This document shows positions 8,094 to 17,203 of a stretch of 64,000 bases of DNA, piece after piece. Origin of the DNA: Nocardia sp. NBC_00508 (GTDB lineage Bacteria; Actinomycetota; Actinomycetes; Mycobacteriales; Mycobacteriaceae). The notes beneath the pieces are model-generated. The model was not told where the DNA came from, did no database searches, and was given only the letters and a program-made list of their open reading frames with translations. Position 1 is the first letter of the stretch. Each line of letters opens with the position of its first letter. The stretch covers positions 744,001 through 808,000 of the forward strand of contig NZ_CP107852.1 in assembly GCF_036346875.1 (NCBI RefSeq), in the 5' to 3' direction. A program made the translations under genes and the position numbers.

Positions 8094-8921
8094 TCACGCG
8101 CGAATCCCGGCGGTGGCTTCCGCTCTGCCCTCGGCTCGGTCGCTACGGCGTCTCGGAACGACCAGGGGCGTGCCGGTTTCGGGATCCGGTATCACCTGGC
8201 AGTCGACCTCGAACACAGTGCGCACCAATTCGGCGTCCAGCACCTCGGCTGGGGCGCCCGCGGCCGCGAGCCGCCCCTCGTGCAGCACGACCAGGTGATC
8301 GGCGTAGCGGGCGGCCTGCCCGAGATCGTGGAGCACCATGACGACGGTGCGGCCCGCCTCGGTGTGCAGATCGGAGACCAGGTCGAGCACGTCGAGTTGG
8401 TGGCGCAGATCCAGGAAGGTGGTCGGCTCGTCCAGCAGCAGCAGGTCGGTGTCCTGGGCGAGAGCCAGGGCGATCCAGGCGCGCTGACGCTGGCCGCCGG
8501 AGAGCCGGTCGACCTGCTGGCCGCGCAATTCGGTGGTTCCGGTGCGGCGCAACGCATTCTCCACCGCCTCCTGGTCCTGGGCCGACCACGGCCGCAGCAT
8601 CCGCTGATGGGGGTAGCGGCCGAGCCGGACCAGCGCCTCGACGGTGATCGCCTCCGGCGTGATCGGTTGCTGGGGAAGCAGACCCAGTTTCAGTGCCAGT
8701 GCGCGGGCGGGCATGCGGTGGATATCGGCACCGTCCAGGGTGACGATGCCACCGGCAGGGCGCAGCAGCCGGGTGAGACCGCGCAGGAGGGTGGATTTAC
8801 CGCAGGCGTTGGGGCCGACGATGGCGGTGACGGCACTGCCGGGCAGCGTCAGGTTCAGCCCGTCGATCACGGCGCGATCGCCGTAGTGCAGACGAAGATC
8901 GTGTGCGGCGAGTTCGTTCAC
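8094..8921 (-). CDS. Iron-siderophore ABC transporter ATP-binding protein
   Basis: 275 residues. Walker A GPNACGKST, Q-loop LLPQQP, signature LSGGQRQRAWIALALAQD, Walker B LLLLDEPTTFLDL and switch VLHDLGQA are all intact, in the FecE/FepC arrangement. GTG 8921 forms a GTGA overlap with the stop of the upstream permease gene. It energises the two permeases that import ferric siderophore. Confidence 0.92.
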   Translation of the reverse strand: MNELAAHDLRLHYGDRAVIDGLNLTLPGSAVTAIVGPNACGKSTLLRGLTRLLRPAGGIVTLDGADIHRMPARALALKLGLLPQQPITPEAITVEALVRLGRYPHQRMLRPWSAQDQEAVENALRRTGTTELRGQQVDRLSGGQRQRAWIALALAQDTDLLLLDEPTTFLDLRHQLDVLDLVSDLHTEAGRTVVMVLHDLGQAARYADHLVVLHEGRLAAAGAPAEVLDAELVRTVFEVDCQVIPDPETGTPLVVPRRRSDRAEGRAEATAGIRA

Positions 8922-9922
8922 GCGGTCCTCCGATGGGCAGGGCTGCTCTCGCGCAGCATCAGGATGAGCAGCCAAGGCGCCCCGACCGTGGCGGTGATCA
9001 CGCCGACCGGCAGTCCGTTGACGGGCAGCAGGTGCTGTGCCACCAGATCACAGCCGACCAGCAGGGTCGCGCCCATCAGACCCGTCGCGGCAAGTGTCGC
9101 GGCCGTGGGCCGTCCAGCGAGTCTGCGCACCAGGTGCGGCACCGCCAGCGCCACGAACGACACCGGGCCGGTGAGCGCGGCTGCCAGCGAGGCCAGCGTC
9201 ACCATGGTGATCAGCAGCCGCAACCGGGCCGCGGAGACCCCGACGCCGAGCGTGCCCGCCGACTCGTCACCCAGATCCAGCACGGCCAACGTGCGGTATT
9301 GCAGGAACAGCGCCGCCAGCACCAGGATCGAGGCGATCGCGGCGCCCTGCACTTCCGGCCAGGTGCGGCCGTAGAGCGAGCCCGCGGTCCACTGCATCGC
9401 CGATCCCGCGAGTTCCTTCGGGAAGCGCACCACCACCAGGTTGACCGCGGCTGCCAGCCCGGCCTGCACAGCCAGGCCGACCAGCACGAGCCGGGTGACC
9501 GGCAATCCGGCCCGCCAGCCGATCGCGGCCAGCAGCACCGCGGCGAACAATCCACCGGCGAGCGCGCCGAACGGAATCAGTGTCTGTGCGGCGCCGAGCG
9601 CGAGCACGAGCACCGCGCCGAGGGACGCACCGCCCGTGACACCCATGACGTCGGGCGAGGCCAGTGGATTGCGGAACAGGCGCTGCAGGACGGCACCCGC
9701 CGTGGCCAGCCCCGCCCCCGCGATCAACCCGGCGACCAGCCGCGGAGCCCGGAACTCCTGCACGATGTACACCTCGCCCGAGTCGCCGAAGCCGAAGGCC
9801 GCGCGCAACGCGGTGGGAGCCGACATCTGTACCTCGCCGGTGCTGACGGCGACGAGCGCCAGCACCGCCAGGGTGACCACGCAGACCGCACTGATCAGCA
9901 GGGCACGGCGCGCATCCGTCAT
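8918..9922 (-). CDS. Iron-siderophore ABC transporter permease (second subunit)
   Basis: 334-residue FecCD-family polytopic membrane protein with about nine or ten hydrophobic segments. Recognisable are the FRAPRLVAGLIAGAGLATAGAVLQ motif, NPLASPDVMGVTGGASLGAV, and the ATPase-coupling loop FVALAVPHLVRRLAG. It overlaps its neighbours by 4 bp at both ends (ATGA with the first permease, GTGA with the ATPase). It forms the membrane channel with the next gene's product. Confidence 0.9.
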   Translation of the reverse strand: MTDARRALLISAVCVVTLAVLALVAVSTGEVQMSAPTALRAAFGFGDSGEVYIVQEFRAPRLVAGLIAGAGLATAGAVLQRLFRNPLASPDVMGVTGGASLGAVLVLALGAAQTLIPFGALAGGLFAAVLLAAIGWRAGLPVTRLVLVGLAVQAGLAAAVNLVVVRFPKELAGSAMQWTAGSLYGRTWPEVQGAAIASILVLAALFLQYRTLAVLDLGDESAGTLGVGVSAARLRLLITMVTLASLAAALTGPVSFVALAVPHLVRRLAGRPTAATLAATGLMGATLLVGCDLVAQHLLPVNGLPVGVITATVGAPWLLILMLRESSPAHRRTA

Positions 9923-10935
9923 CGCTCCACCCGGTGGCGAGCCAGCACCGCGAGCAGCGGCGCCCCCAGGAAGGCGGTGAGAATGCCGACCTCCACCTCC
10001 GACGGCCGAGCGATGACGCGGCCGAGGATATCGGCAGCCAACAGCAGCAGCGGGCCCGCGATGAGGCAGCCGGGAACCAGCACCCGATGGTCGTTGCCGA
10101 CCACGAGTCGAACCAGGTGCGGCGCGGCCAGGCCGATGAACGCGATGGGCCCGGCCACCGCGACCGCGGAACCGGCGAGCAGCACGACCGCCACCATCCC
10201 CGCCAGGCGGATCCGCGCCACCGGCATCCCCAGCGCCTGCGCGGCCTCGTCGCCGAGCGCGAGCGTGTTCAACGCGGGCGCGATCACCAGACCGACCAGC
10301 GCGCCGATCACGAGCGAGGGCAGCATCGGGACGAGCACATCGACATCGCGCTGGGCGATCGAACCCGCCAGCCAGAACCGCGCCTCGTCGAGGGTGCGCT
10401 CACTGAACACCAGCACCGCCGACGTCCACGAGACCAGCACGAGCTGCAACACCGTGCCGCCGAGCACCAACCGGACCGGATCCAGATCGCCGGCTCGACG
10501 CCCCAGCGTCAGCGTGAACGCGGCCGCACCTGCCGCACCGGCGAACGCGAACCACACATACTGCACGGGCTGATTCAGTCCCAGCGCGAAGATGGCGACG
10601 ACGACCGCGAGCGCGGCCCCCGCATTGATCCCGAGCGTGGTCGGCGCGGCGAGCGGATTGCGGGTAATGCCCTGGACGACCGCCCCCGCCAGCCCCAGCG
10701 CCGCGCCCACCGCGAGCCCGACGATCGTGCGAGGCAGCCGCATCCCGGTGATCACCATCGCGTCCCGCCCCGCGCCCCCGCCGAGCAGGGCGTCCACCAC
10801 GGTCGCCAGCGGCACGGAACGAGCGCCGAGGGCCAGGCTCAGCACGACACACAGCAGCAGTGCGGCAACCCCGATGAAAAGCACCGGGATCCGGCGCCGA
10901 ACCGGAGCCGCGCGGGTCGTGTCGGTCAAGGTCAC
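9919..10935 (-). CDS. Iron-siderophore ABC transporter permease (first subunit)
   Basis: 338-residue FecCD-family permease: MRLPRTIVGLAVGAALGLAGAVVQG, NPLAAPTTLGINAGAALAVV and the coupling loop FIGLAAPHLVRLVVG. The start is taken at GTG 10935 (VTLTDTT), 12 bp downstream of the iron box, because the longer frame would run through the operator. First gene of the operon. Confidence 0.88.
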   Translation of the reverse strand: MTLTDTTRAAPVRRRIPVLFIGVAALLLCVVLSLALGARSVPLATVVDALLGGGAGRDAMVITGMRLPRTIVGLAVGAALGLAGAVVQGITRNPLAAPTTLGINAGAALAVVVAIFALGLNQPVQYVWFAFAGAAGAAAFTLTLGRRAGDLDPVRLVLGGTVLQLVLVSWTSAVLVFSERTLDEARFWLAGSIAQRDVDVLVPMLPSLVIGALVGLVIAPALNTLALGDEAAQALGMPVARIRLAGMVAVVLLAGSAVAVAGPIAFIGLAAPHLVRLVVGNDHRVLVPGCLIAGPLLLLAADILGRVIARPSEVEVGILTAFLGAPLLAVLARHRVER

Positions 10936-10946
10936 GAGCGGAGAGC

Positions 10947-10965
10947 ATAGGTTAGCTATGCCTAA
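10947..10965. promoter_or_regulatory. IdeR/DtxR-type iron box
   Basis: The 19-bp site ATAGGTTAGCTATGCCTAA matches the IdeR/DtxR consensus (TTAGGTTAGSCTAACCTAA) at 14 of 19 positions by eye, with the left half nearly perfect. It sits directly before the first permease gene, so the importer is probably repressed by iron-loaded IdeR. Confidence 0.75.
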
Positions 10966-11021
10966 ATTTGCCAACGCGGACGTCCCGGTCGTGGGAGGAG
11001 GAGATCTTCCCCGGCAACGTT

Positions 11022-11315
11022 TCACTTCACCGCGCAAACGGGCCCGGACAAGGTCGAGGAGAAGAGCTTGGCATACCGCCAGTAGTCAGACGGGGTGCGT
11101 GCGAGGACAAGGGCTCCCCGAGCCCAATGATTTGGAAGGACTTCGCTGATGTGCTCGACCGGCAGTGGTGTGACGATCACGGCCCCTACTGGTGGCGGAT
11201 CAATCCTGGTAGGAACTGGCGTGCTATGTCGACTGGGGCGACAACGACGCCTCAGCTGGCGATGCGTGAGAAGAAGGCATTGCGGCAAGGGCGCAATTTT
11301 CCGCGACTCGATCAA
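11022..11315 (-). CDS. Hypothetical protein, possibly a gene remnant
   Basis: From TTG 11315 the frame gives 97 residues. The second half, VPTRIDPPPVGAVIVTPLPVEHISEVL and ALVLARTPSDYWRYAKLFS, looks like real protein, while the first third (Arg/Cys/Leu-rich) does not. It may be the surviving 3' end of a longer gene at the edge of the accessory region. I do not recognise the family. Confidence 0.35.
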   Translation of the reverse strand: MIESRKIAPLPQCLLLTHRQLRRRCRPSRHSTPVPTRIDPPPVGAVIVTPLPVEHISEVLPNHWARGALVLARTPSDYWRYAKLFSSTLSGPVCAVK

Positions 11316-11371
11316 TAGGGCGGCGCGACTCCCGTATCCGAGATGCCTTCGCCATGTAGGAGGTAGGAGTG

Positions 11372-12556
11372 TCAGGAAGCTGCAGAGTTCTGTCGGCGAA
11401 TCCGATCTTCGGCGCCTCCGACAGCGGGACCCTCGGGCCAGAGTTTTTCAAGGTCGGCCGGGGTGAGTGGGGCCTGGTAGGCGGCATGAAGTACGTTCCG
11501 GCTTATCGTGGTGTTCGCGTCGGCAAGGTTGACGAACCAGTCGATGCCTGCGACGTATGCCCACATGTAGGTCCTGAGCAGTGGGCTTGTGCTCCGGTCT
11601 GCCAGGATGTCGGCGATGTGGCCGTCTTTCCACCATGGGACGCGAGCTCGCGCGTGACGTGCGCATTCTTCGATTGGCGTTCCGGCATTCACGGCAAGGT
11701 GTAACTCGGCGCGGACGAGTTGTGTGTAGTGGTCGATCCGCACTCGCGCCACCAATGCCTCATCGTCGGGCGCGATGAACAGCGGCATCGCTTGTGCCCA
11801 GCCTTCCAACAAGACTTGCTGGGGACCGTGGACAGATGACAGGCGGACCCAAGGGACATCCTCGATAGCGCAGCGGGCGGCGATGCTGGCGCTCTGCAAT
11901 CCATGGCCCAGGACCTCATGCAGTGCGAACTGCCGGGCCTGGGTCTTTGTATAGCTCGCATCGCGCGTGTTCAGCCGCAGCCGGACCCGCTGCCCGGCAC
12001 CCTCGAGCCAATACGCCCAATAGGCGTCCACGTCCGCTTCCTCGATCGTGAGTTCGTATGCGGCCTCGGTACCGGTCACGCGGCGGACGACCGGCTCGTA
12101 GTCGGCTGCGGCTTGGCGGATTGCGTCGGGTGCGTCGGAGGCATCGAGTGGGCCTTCCATCGCGGCAAGGTCAACCGCGGTAGTTTCACCCCACCCGACG
12201 CCGAGAGCATCGAGGCATCCACGGGCGATGTCGCCCTTGGCGGTGGCATAGTCGACGGACCATCCGGCTGCCGGACATCCCTGAGTGGCACGGACATACT
12301 CGTCGAGGTTCGGCCGCTCGCCAATGAGCGCGCGCAAGTAAGCGAGATCAGCATTGATTCGTTGCACAACCGCGGATTCGTCGATCTCGTGGAGCAGGTC
12401 GTTCAACCGTCGGAATGTGCCGAGTCGGTCAACGGGGGCTGGCGGCTCACCCGCAGGAGGGAAGAAATCGAAGTCGATCACGGCGGGCGCGCCCCGGTTG
12501 ATCTCGTGCTGATTCCATGCCCGGATAGCATGCTCGACGGCGTCACGAGTCCTCAT
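11372..12556 (-). CDS. HEXXGH metallopeptidase-like protein
   Basis: 394 residues, no signal peptide. Residues around 219-226 read LHEVLGHGLQ, an HEXXGH zinc motif of the type known from M49 peptidases; 30-40 residues later LLEGWAQAM supplies a possible third zinc ligand (compare EGWA in DUF885 peptidases). The rest is helical and matches no family I can name. The ATG at 12556 has a strong ribosome site (GGGAGGTTTCTC) and lies within the last 14 bp of the upstream HTH gene, so the two are coupled. The HTH + zinc-peptidase pairing recalls ImmR/ImmA regulatory pairs; substrate unknown. Confidence 0.6.
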   Translation of the reverse strand: MRTRDAVEHAIRAWNQHEINRGAPAVIDFDFFPPAGEPPAPVDRLGTFRRLNDLLHEIDESAVVQRINADLAYLRALIGERPNLDEYVRATQGCPAAGWSVDYATAKGDIARGCLDALGVGWGETTAVDLAAMEGPLDASDAPDAIRQAAADYEPVVRRVTGTEAAYELTIEEADVDAYWAYWLEGAGQRVRLRLNTRDASYTKTQARQFALHEVLGHGLQSASIAARCAIEDVPWVRLSSVHGPQQVLLEGWAQAMPLFIAPDDEALVARVRIDHYTQLVRAELHLAVNAGTPIEECARHARARVPWWKDGHIADILADRSTSPLLRTYMWAYVAGIDWFVNLADANTTISRNVLHAAYQAPLTPADLEKLWPEGPAVGGAEDRIRRQNSAAS

Positions 12557-13661
12557 GAGAAACCTCCCAGCGTAGTGTGACGGATTGGTTCGGGCGTAGA
12601 TACTCCCGGGTGAGCGTGACGATGACATCGTCTCCGTCGTAGTCCCAGATCAGGTCTTCGGTCGCGGAGTTCTCCGCGCCGTCTTGATGTTCCTCGACCG
12701 CGGAGCAGCTGATCAAGTCCCCGGCATCGCCGTGTCGGAGGTGGATGCTGAAGCGCCGGGTGTATCTGTGAATCGATTGCCGCCAGTACAGCTCGTCGAC
12801 GAATTTGCCTCCATCGCAGGTGTAGCCGACTACAGCAGAATCGCCCGGCTGGATCGCCGGTGAAAGTCGACAGGCAAATTTCGATAGGCTTGGTGTGTCG
12901 TGGATCCGCTGGATCGCGAGGCGGCGTGTGCTCTCACGCAGCGGCCTGATGTGCAGCTTGCCGTCGGTGTATTTGAACCACAGCTCTCGAGACATACGAG
13001 TCAGCGGCCGGTCCGTCATATTCAGTGTTTCGTAGCGGTAGGTCAAGCGAGCCGATCCGTCGCCGCTGATCTGGATCTCAATGCGGGTGTCGAGATCGAT
13101 GATATGACCGGCCAGATGAGCGAATTGGCTGACCTCGCGACTGTTGACACGCTGGGCCCTCTCGAGCTGCAGTAATCGTTGTGCGAGTTGCTTGGTTGCT
13201 TTGCTGATGCCTCGAACATCGTCTGTCGCCGGGCCGGCATCCGAGCCCGAAGCGTCCCCTGGCTGTTCTGACGCCCAGTCGACGACGCCGAAAGTTGGTC
13301 GGGTGAGACGGTTCTCGATGACGCCGAGTAGTCCTCTGGGGCTGTCGACTTCCGTAGTGCCGGTGTCGAGAAGCGTGGTCGGCTCGTCGGCGGCGCACGG
13401 CTCGAACAACTGCGCCGCAGTGTAGCCGGGGAACATCTTCTCCAGGACCCGGCAATGGTGTGGGTAGGGAAGCCCTTTCAATGCACCCGATAACCAACGG
13501 TGGAACTGCGCGCGTCCCGGCGAGGTGCCCACGAGGGCCGGGTCGATCGTCTGGGCAACTCTGTCGTACTCGCGGCAAAAGCCGCTGTGTGTCTGCAAGT
13601 GTTTCTGGCGCAGCTCGACTTTCAGGCGAATGAGCGCAGCAGCCACCCCTCGACCCTCCAT
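12543..13661 (-). CDS. Actinobacterial HTH-type regulator with C-terminal beta-rich domain
   Basis: 372 residues. The N-terminus (FCREYDRVAQ...RAQFHRWLSGALKGLPYPHHCRVLEKMFPGYTAAQLFEP) is the helical DNA-binding-like module seen in many actinomycete regulators. A low-complexity linker and a coiled helix (about 140-185) lead to a beta-rich C-terminal domain with RLTYRYETLNMTDRPLTRM and QPGDSAVVGYTCDGG. ATG 13661 was chosen for its GGAGGGATA ribosome site. It is coupled to the HEXXGH peptidase gene. Probably senses a signal through the C-terminal domain; that is inference. Confidence 0.6.
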   Translation of the reverse strand: MEGRGVAAALIRLKVELRQKHLQTHSGFCREYDRVAQTIDPALVGTSPGRAQFHRWLSGALKGLPYPHHCRVLEKMFPGYTAAQLFEPCAADEPTTLLDTGTTEVDSPRGLLGVIENRLTRPTFGVVDWASEQPGDASGSDAGPATDDVRGISKATKQLAQRLLQLERAQRVNSREVSQFAHLAGHIIDLDTRIEIQISGDGSARLTYRYETLNMTDRPLTRMSRELWFKYTDGKLHIRPLRESTRRLAIQRIHDTPSLSKFACRLSPAIQPGDSAVVGYTCDGGKFVDELYWRQSIHRYTRRFSIHLRHGDAGDLISCSAVEEHQDGAENSATEDLIWDYDGDDVIVTLTREYLRPNQSVTLRWEVSHEDS

Positions 13662-13903
13662 TATCCCTCCGGCCTGCCGAACGTAACACAGACGAGCCGC
13701 AGACGAGACGGCACTGGACTCAGAAGTTCGAGACGGTGGATAAGCGGTATCGAGATGTGACACCGCTTTTCGGCAGGGTCGTACCCCTCGGCTACGGCAA
13801 GGAAGCACCAGAACATGCTCGAGCTACTCATCGGGCGACCGCCTCTTTTTCGGGTGACATCACAACTCCAGCGGAGGTTCAATAAGCTGAGAAGTCACGA
13901 GAC

Positions 13904-14818
13904 TTACCTCCCATGCGGGACGTACTGGCTCCATGATTTCGTTCGGTTGCCGGCCCGAATGTCACTGATTCGTTCGCGCAATCGGACTGCGTGCTCTGGT
14001 GATGCTGCCGCACGACGAAGTGGCCCGGCGACCTGAACGAGATCGCGCATCTCCAGCAGAACAGGGTATCCGGGCCAGTCCGACAGGTCGTACCCGTACT
14101 CTTCGATGAAGTTACGCACCCATAGCACGTCCCGCCCGTAACGCACGGCGGCGTGCCATGTCGGTATGAGGTCCACTTCGCGCGGCCCGATGCTGACCCG
14201 GTCCCAGTCGCCGAGTATTACTCGCGGTGGTTCGGTTGTGTTGTCCCACAGTAGGTTTCCTGCCCATGCGTCACCGTGGATGAGTCCGATTCCCAGCGGC
14301 CAATCGAGTTCGCTCAGTTCTTTGCGGATCTCATCGACGCGTCTCAGCAGCCACGCGCGTTCTTCCGCATTGATAGCGCTTCCGGAGCCGTGCTCCAGCA
14401 GTGCCTGGTGCAGCGATTCCAGCGGCGTCCATTGCCGTAGTTCGATATTGGGCGTGGGTAGGTCGTGCAGCGAACGCAGCAGTTGTCCCAGGTCTTTCGA
14501 TGTCGGCTCGGACATGCGGCTGGTTTGTGGGTAGTACTGCCAGAATCCGACCGTGTGCCCGTTGATTCGAACGGGTGGGATGGCAGGCAGTGGAGCTGTC
14601 GCGCCGAAGTCGTGCCGCTCGATCAGCCACTCGGTGACCTGGTAGGTCCGTCTCGGCCGGTCCGGGTCGGTGTCGTTCGTGCTCACCCGTCCAACGATGC
14701 CGTGATGAGGCAGGACGTAGACGGCATTGCTGGAATGGTGGATGAGTTCCGCGCCGGTGGGGTCAAGCCCGCAGGCTGCGCACGCCTGGTAGAGCGCCGC
14801 AAACTCTTCCGATGACAT
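13904..14818 (-). CDS. APH/ChoK-like phosphotransferase
   Basis: 304 residues of the aminoglycoside phosphotransferase/choline kinase fold. The catalytic loop LIHGDAWAGNLLW (HGDxxxxN) and the metal-binding VILGDWDRVSIGPREVDL are intact. Substrate may be an antibiotic, a small alcohol or a metabolite; genes like this linked to XRE regulators are usually not classic resistance genes. It follows the XRE-TPR gene by 7 bp and is co-transcribed. Confidence 0.82.
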   Translation of the reverse strand: MSSEEFAALYQACAACGLDPTGAELIHHSSNAVYVLPHHGIVGRVSTNDTDPDRPRRTYQVTEWLIERHDFGATAPLPAIPPVRINGHTVGFWQYYPQTSRMSEPTSKDLGQLLRSLHDLPTPNIELRQWTPLESLHQALLEHGSGSAINAEERAWLLRRVDEIRKELSELDWPLGIGLIHGDAWAGNLLWDNTTEPPRVILGDWDRVSIGPREVDLIPTWHAAVRYGRDVLWVRNFIEEYGYDLSDWPGYPVLLEMRDLVQVAGPLRRAAASPEHAVRLRERISDIRAGNRTKSWSQYVPHGR

Positions 14819-14825
14819 GCCAGCC

Positions 14826-16235
14826 CTATCCCACCAATGCGACCGTTGACTGAAATTCGTTCTCGACCTGCTGCACCACAGCCATGTCAGCGTACGGTGC
14901 CAGCCGCCGACGAACGATGTTGATCGCCTCGATTCCGCGTGCGCTGGTCAATCCCCGTGCAGCCTTCATCGCGTCACGGAGCACCTGACAGGCTTGCTCG
15001 ACTTCTATGGTTCGATCGGGTGCAGCGGCGGCGGGATCAGGCACATAGGACGCTGCCAGCGTCGCAGCTGCCAGTACGTGACGTCGCTCCATCCCTACCG
15101 CATCTGCCAGCACCATCGGTGCGTGCCGCTGGACATCCCGAGGGCGCTGCCCATCGTGCGCGACGTACATGAACTCAGCCGACAACTGTCGTTCGGTGAA
15201 GAACCGTATCCAATCCGGCTCATCACCTGGACGCGCGCGGTGCAGCCGGCGCTCGGCCTCGACCATCGCTTCTGCGCTCGCGCTCGCGTCGCCACGCAGC
15301 GCGTAGGCACGTGCCAGCAACGCTTCGCAACGGGCCGCGGTGCTCGGTGAACCCGACTGGTCAGCGGCGCGAACGGCAGCGGCGCCGAACCACAGCGCCT
15401 CTTTCGGGCGACTCAGGTAGTGGGCCTGCATCGACATGTCCGTGAGGATATGTGCTGCTAACGCTGCGTTACCGCTTGCTTTCGCAAGCCGAAGAGCTTG
15501 CCGAAAGTACCTCTGCCCGCGTCCTTGCTGAGCAGAGTCGAAGCACATGAAGCCGCTGAGATCGCACAGACGCGCCGCGACCGCATACAGCTCGGATGCG
15601 GTGCGACTGTCGTATGAACTGTGCAGGGCTGGACCTACGACGTCATCCAGGAACCGAGCCAGTGTCGCTCGCGCATAGCCGCCGCCGAGGTGATGGTCGG
15701 CGTTGGCGAATACGTCGCACATCGACCACATGACCGCGATATCGGCAGTTCCAACCCGCCGATGGCTCGAACCGGTCGCAAAGACCGGAACAGTCTCCTC
15801 CAACCATTCCCGCACCGGATCGAACACCTCGCAGCCGACCCATGGCGTATTGGGCTCGTCCGGGACCAGGGGTCGAATCGAATCCTCCTGCACTGCGGAG
15901 GAATTGATATCGACCCACATGCGTTCGAGAACGCCACCAGTCTCCAGCGCTTCGTCCATTCGCTGCGCGAAGTCCCTACCCGGACGCCTTTGTGCCTTCT
16001 CTACCTTGCCGATGAGTGAACCACTGTCATGACTTATCGCGCCGAGTTGGTTATGCGACATTCCCCGCAACAGTCGCCAATGCCGCAGCTCGGCACCGAA
16101 GAACTGCCGTGCCGACTCCATTGCGGCCAGCTCACGCGGTTGTTGGGCCATCACTTCATCCTCTGTGACCTGGTCGTATGCGACCAAGTCCGGTGCAGCC
16201 TCGGATGCGGACAGTTCTCTGTCCGCATCAAACAT
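14826..16235 (-). CDS. XRE-family regulator with TPR-like C-terminal domain
   Basis: 469 residues. The HTH (LRHWRLLRGMSHNQLGAISHDSGSLIGKVEKAQRRPGRDFAQRMDEAL) lies around residues 50-100, followed by a long helical region with repeats such as RYFRQALRLAKASGNAALAAHILTDMSMQAH that resemble TPR ligand-binding arrays of actinomycete cytoplasmic regulators. ATG 16235 was chosen over the internal ATG 16151 because GGAGGT precedes it. It heads an operon with the APH-like gene and is divergent from the 16393 gene. Confidence 0.82.
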   Translation of the reverse strand: MFDADRELSASEAAPDLVAYDQVTEDEVMAQQPRELAAMESARQFFGAELRHWRLLRGMSHNQLGAISHDSGSLIGKVEKAQRRPGRDFAQRMDEALETGGVLERMWVDINSSAVQEDSIRPLVPDEPNTPWVGCEVFDPVREWLEETVPVFATGSSHRRVGTADIAVMWSMCDVFANADHHLGGGYARATLARFLDDVVGPALHSSYDSRTASELYAVAARLCDLSGFMCFDSAQQGRGQRYFRQALRLAKASGNAALAAHILTDMSMQAHYLSRPKEALWFGAAAVRAADQSGSPSTAARCEALLARAYALRGDASASAEAMVEAERRLHRARPGDEPDWIRFFTERQLSAEFMYVAHDGQRPRDVQRHAPMVLADAVGMERRHVLAAATLAASYVPDPAAAAPDRTIEVEQACQVLRDAMKAARGLTSARGIEAINIVRRRLAPYADMAVVQQVENEFQSTVALVG

Positions 16236-16392
16236 ATACCGACCTCCGTGCGGTAGGTCACAGACTGAACTTGCACCCGGCGCCGGGTCGATGCCGTTGC
16301 GCCGCAACGGCACACCGATCACCGACGGCAGGTCGACCGGTGGCGCAAGCTCCTCGGCGCCGGGTGCTCATCACACTACGTACAGGGGAGAC

Positions 16393-16890
16393 ATGCAGAT
16401 GGGGCCGGACGACACTCAGGTGCTGCCGCTCGCGCAGGCCGATACGACTGCGACACGCTGCCGGTTCTACCGGCAGGTCTGCGGGCTTGCGGTGGTGGTG
16501 CAGCCAGAACACGGCGGACGAATCATCGTGCCGACAGGCAGCGTCGGCGCGATCACCATGCCTGCGCAACTCGGCGCGAGCGTGAAAAACCACATGCTGA
16601 CGCGGACTATGCGACTCGGCCCGATCGTCTCACACCCCCGGTCGAAGCGCTGGTCGTTTCTGATAAGGCCGGACGTGCCCGACGACATGCGACTGTTCGC
16701 GGAGCTGTTCCGGCTCAACGTCTGCATGTCGCCCTTCGGCGCGCAGATCGCATTGCCGTCGCCCGTCTGTGGGCCGATCAGTTTCCGAACCTGGGTTCAA
16801 GCACCGCGCGACTCCTTCCGCCCGTCCGGACTGGCAGTGGTCGAATCCATTCGCGCCTGCACCGGACCGTCGGCACCGCGGAAGGCGTAG
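16393..16890 (+). CDS. Conserved-looking hypothetical protein divergent from the XRE regulator
   Basis: 165 residues; AGGGGAG precedes ATG 16393. Body: FYRQVCGLAVVVQPEHGGRIIVPTGSVGAITMP, then GPIVSHPRSKRWSFLIRPD and LNVCMSPFGAQIALPSP. The HPRS.RW.FL..PD pattern vaguely recalls the prim-pol-type proteins that accompany mobile elements in actinomycetes, but I cannot identify it. No membrane segment. Divergent promoters with the XRE gene (157 bp apart) suggest joint regulation. Confidence 0.6.
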   Translation: MQMGPDDTQVLPLAQADTTATRCRFYRQVCGLAVVVQPEHGGRIIVPTGSVGAITMPAQLGASVKNHMLTRTMRLGPIVSHPRSKRWSFLIRPDVPDDMRLFAELFRLNVCMSPFGAQIALPSPVCGPISFRTWVQAPRDSFRPSGLAVVESIRACTGPSAPRKA

Positions 16891-16894
16891 GCGC

Positions 16895-17203
16895 ATGTCT
16901 GATTCCATCTCCCGACCGCCGATTTGGTTGTCGGCCTGTGTAGGCACCGTTTTGAACGGCAGCGGCACACCCGTCATGGCCGGGTACCCGCACTGCATTG
17001 GTGTGACCCCGATTGCCGACGACGTCATGAACGAACACACTGGGCAATCGGCCAGCAGATGCTCCCACGCGAGGGCTTGTGTGATCGGGACCTGTTCAGC
17101 ACCCAGGGGCGACCGGGCGAGATGGATGCCGGGATCAGAGCCCGTGTTGTGGATGGCCGCGAGACCTTTCAGGCAGGGCGACGATGACTTCCCCGCGTCC
17201 TGA
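16895..17203 (+). CDS. Small hypothetical ORF downstream of the 16393 gene
   Basis: 102 residues from ATG 16895, four bases past the previous stop. The first half (PPIWLSACVGTVLNGSGTPVMAGYPHCIGVTP) has good codon bias; the second half is less convincing, and the +2 frame ending at 17187 competes with it. It overlaps the next small gene. A frameshift may be hidden here. Confidence 0.35.
   Translation: MSDSISRPPIWLSACVGTVLNGSGTPVMAGYPHCIGVTPIADDVMNEHTGQSASRCSHARACVIGTCSAPRGDRARWMPGSEPVLWMAARPFRQGDDDFPAS

Noticed and set aside
8903..10950. Long plus-strand frames across the siderophore permease genes
   Set aside because: Antisense shadows; the minus strand encodes two canonical FecCD permeases linked by ATGA and GTGA overlaps.
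10968..11318. Plus-strand frame beside the iron box
   Set aside because: Begins at TTG inside the operator flank and has mixed composition; the opposite strand gives a more protein-like C-terminus.
13904..14818. Classical aminoglycoside resistance gene
   Set aside because: Only the fold and the HGD catalytic motif are evident; the context is an XRE-TPR operon, not a resistance cassette.
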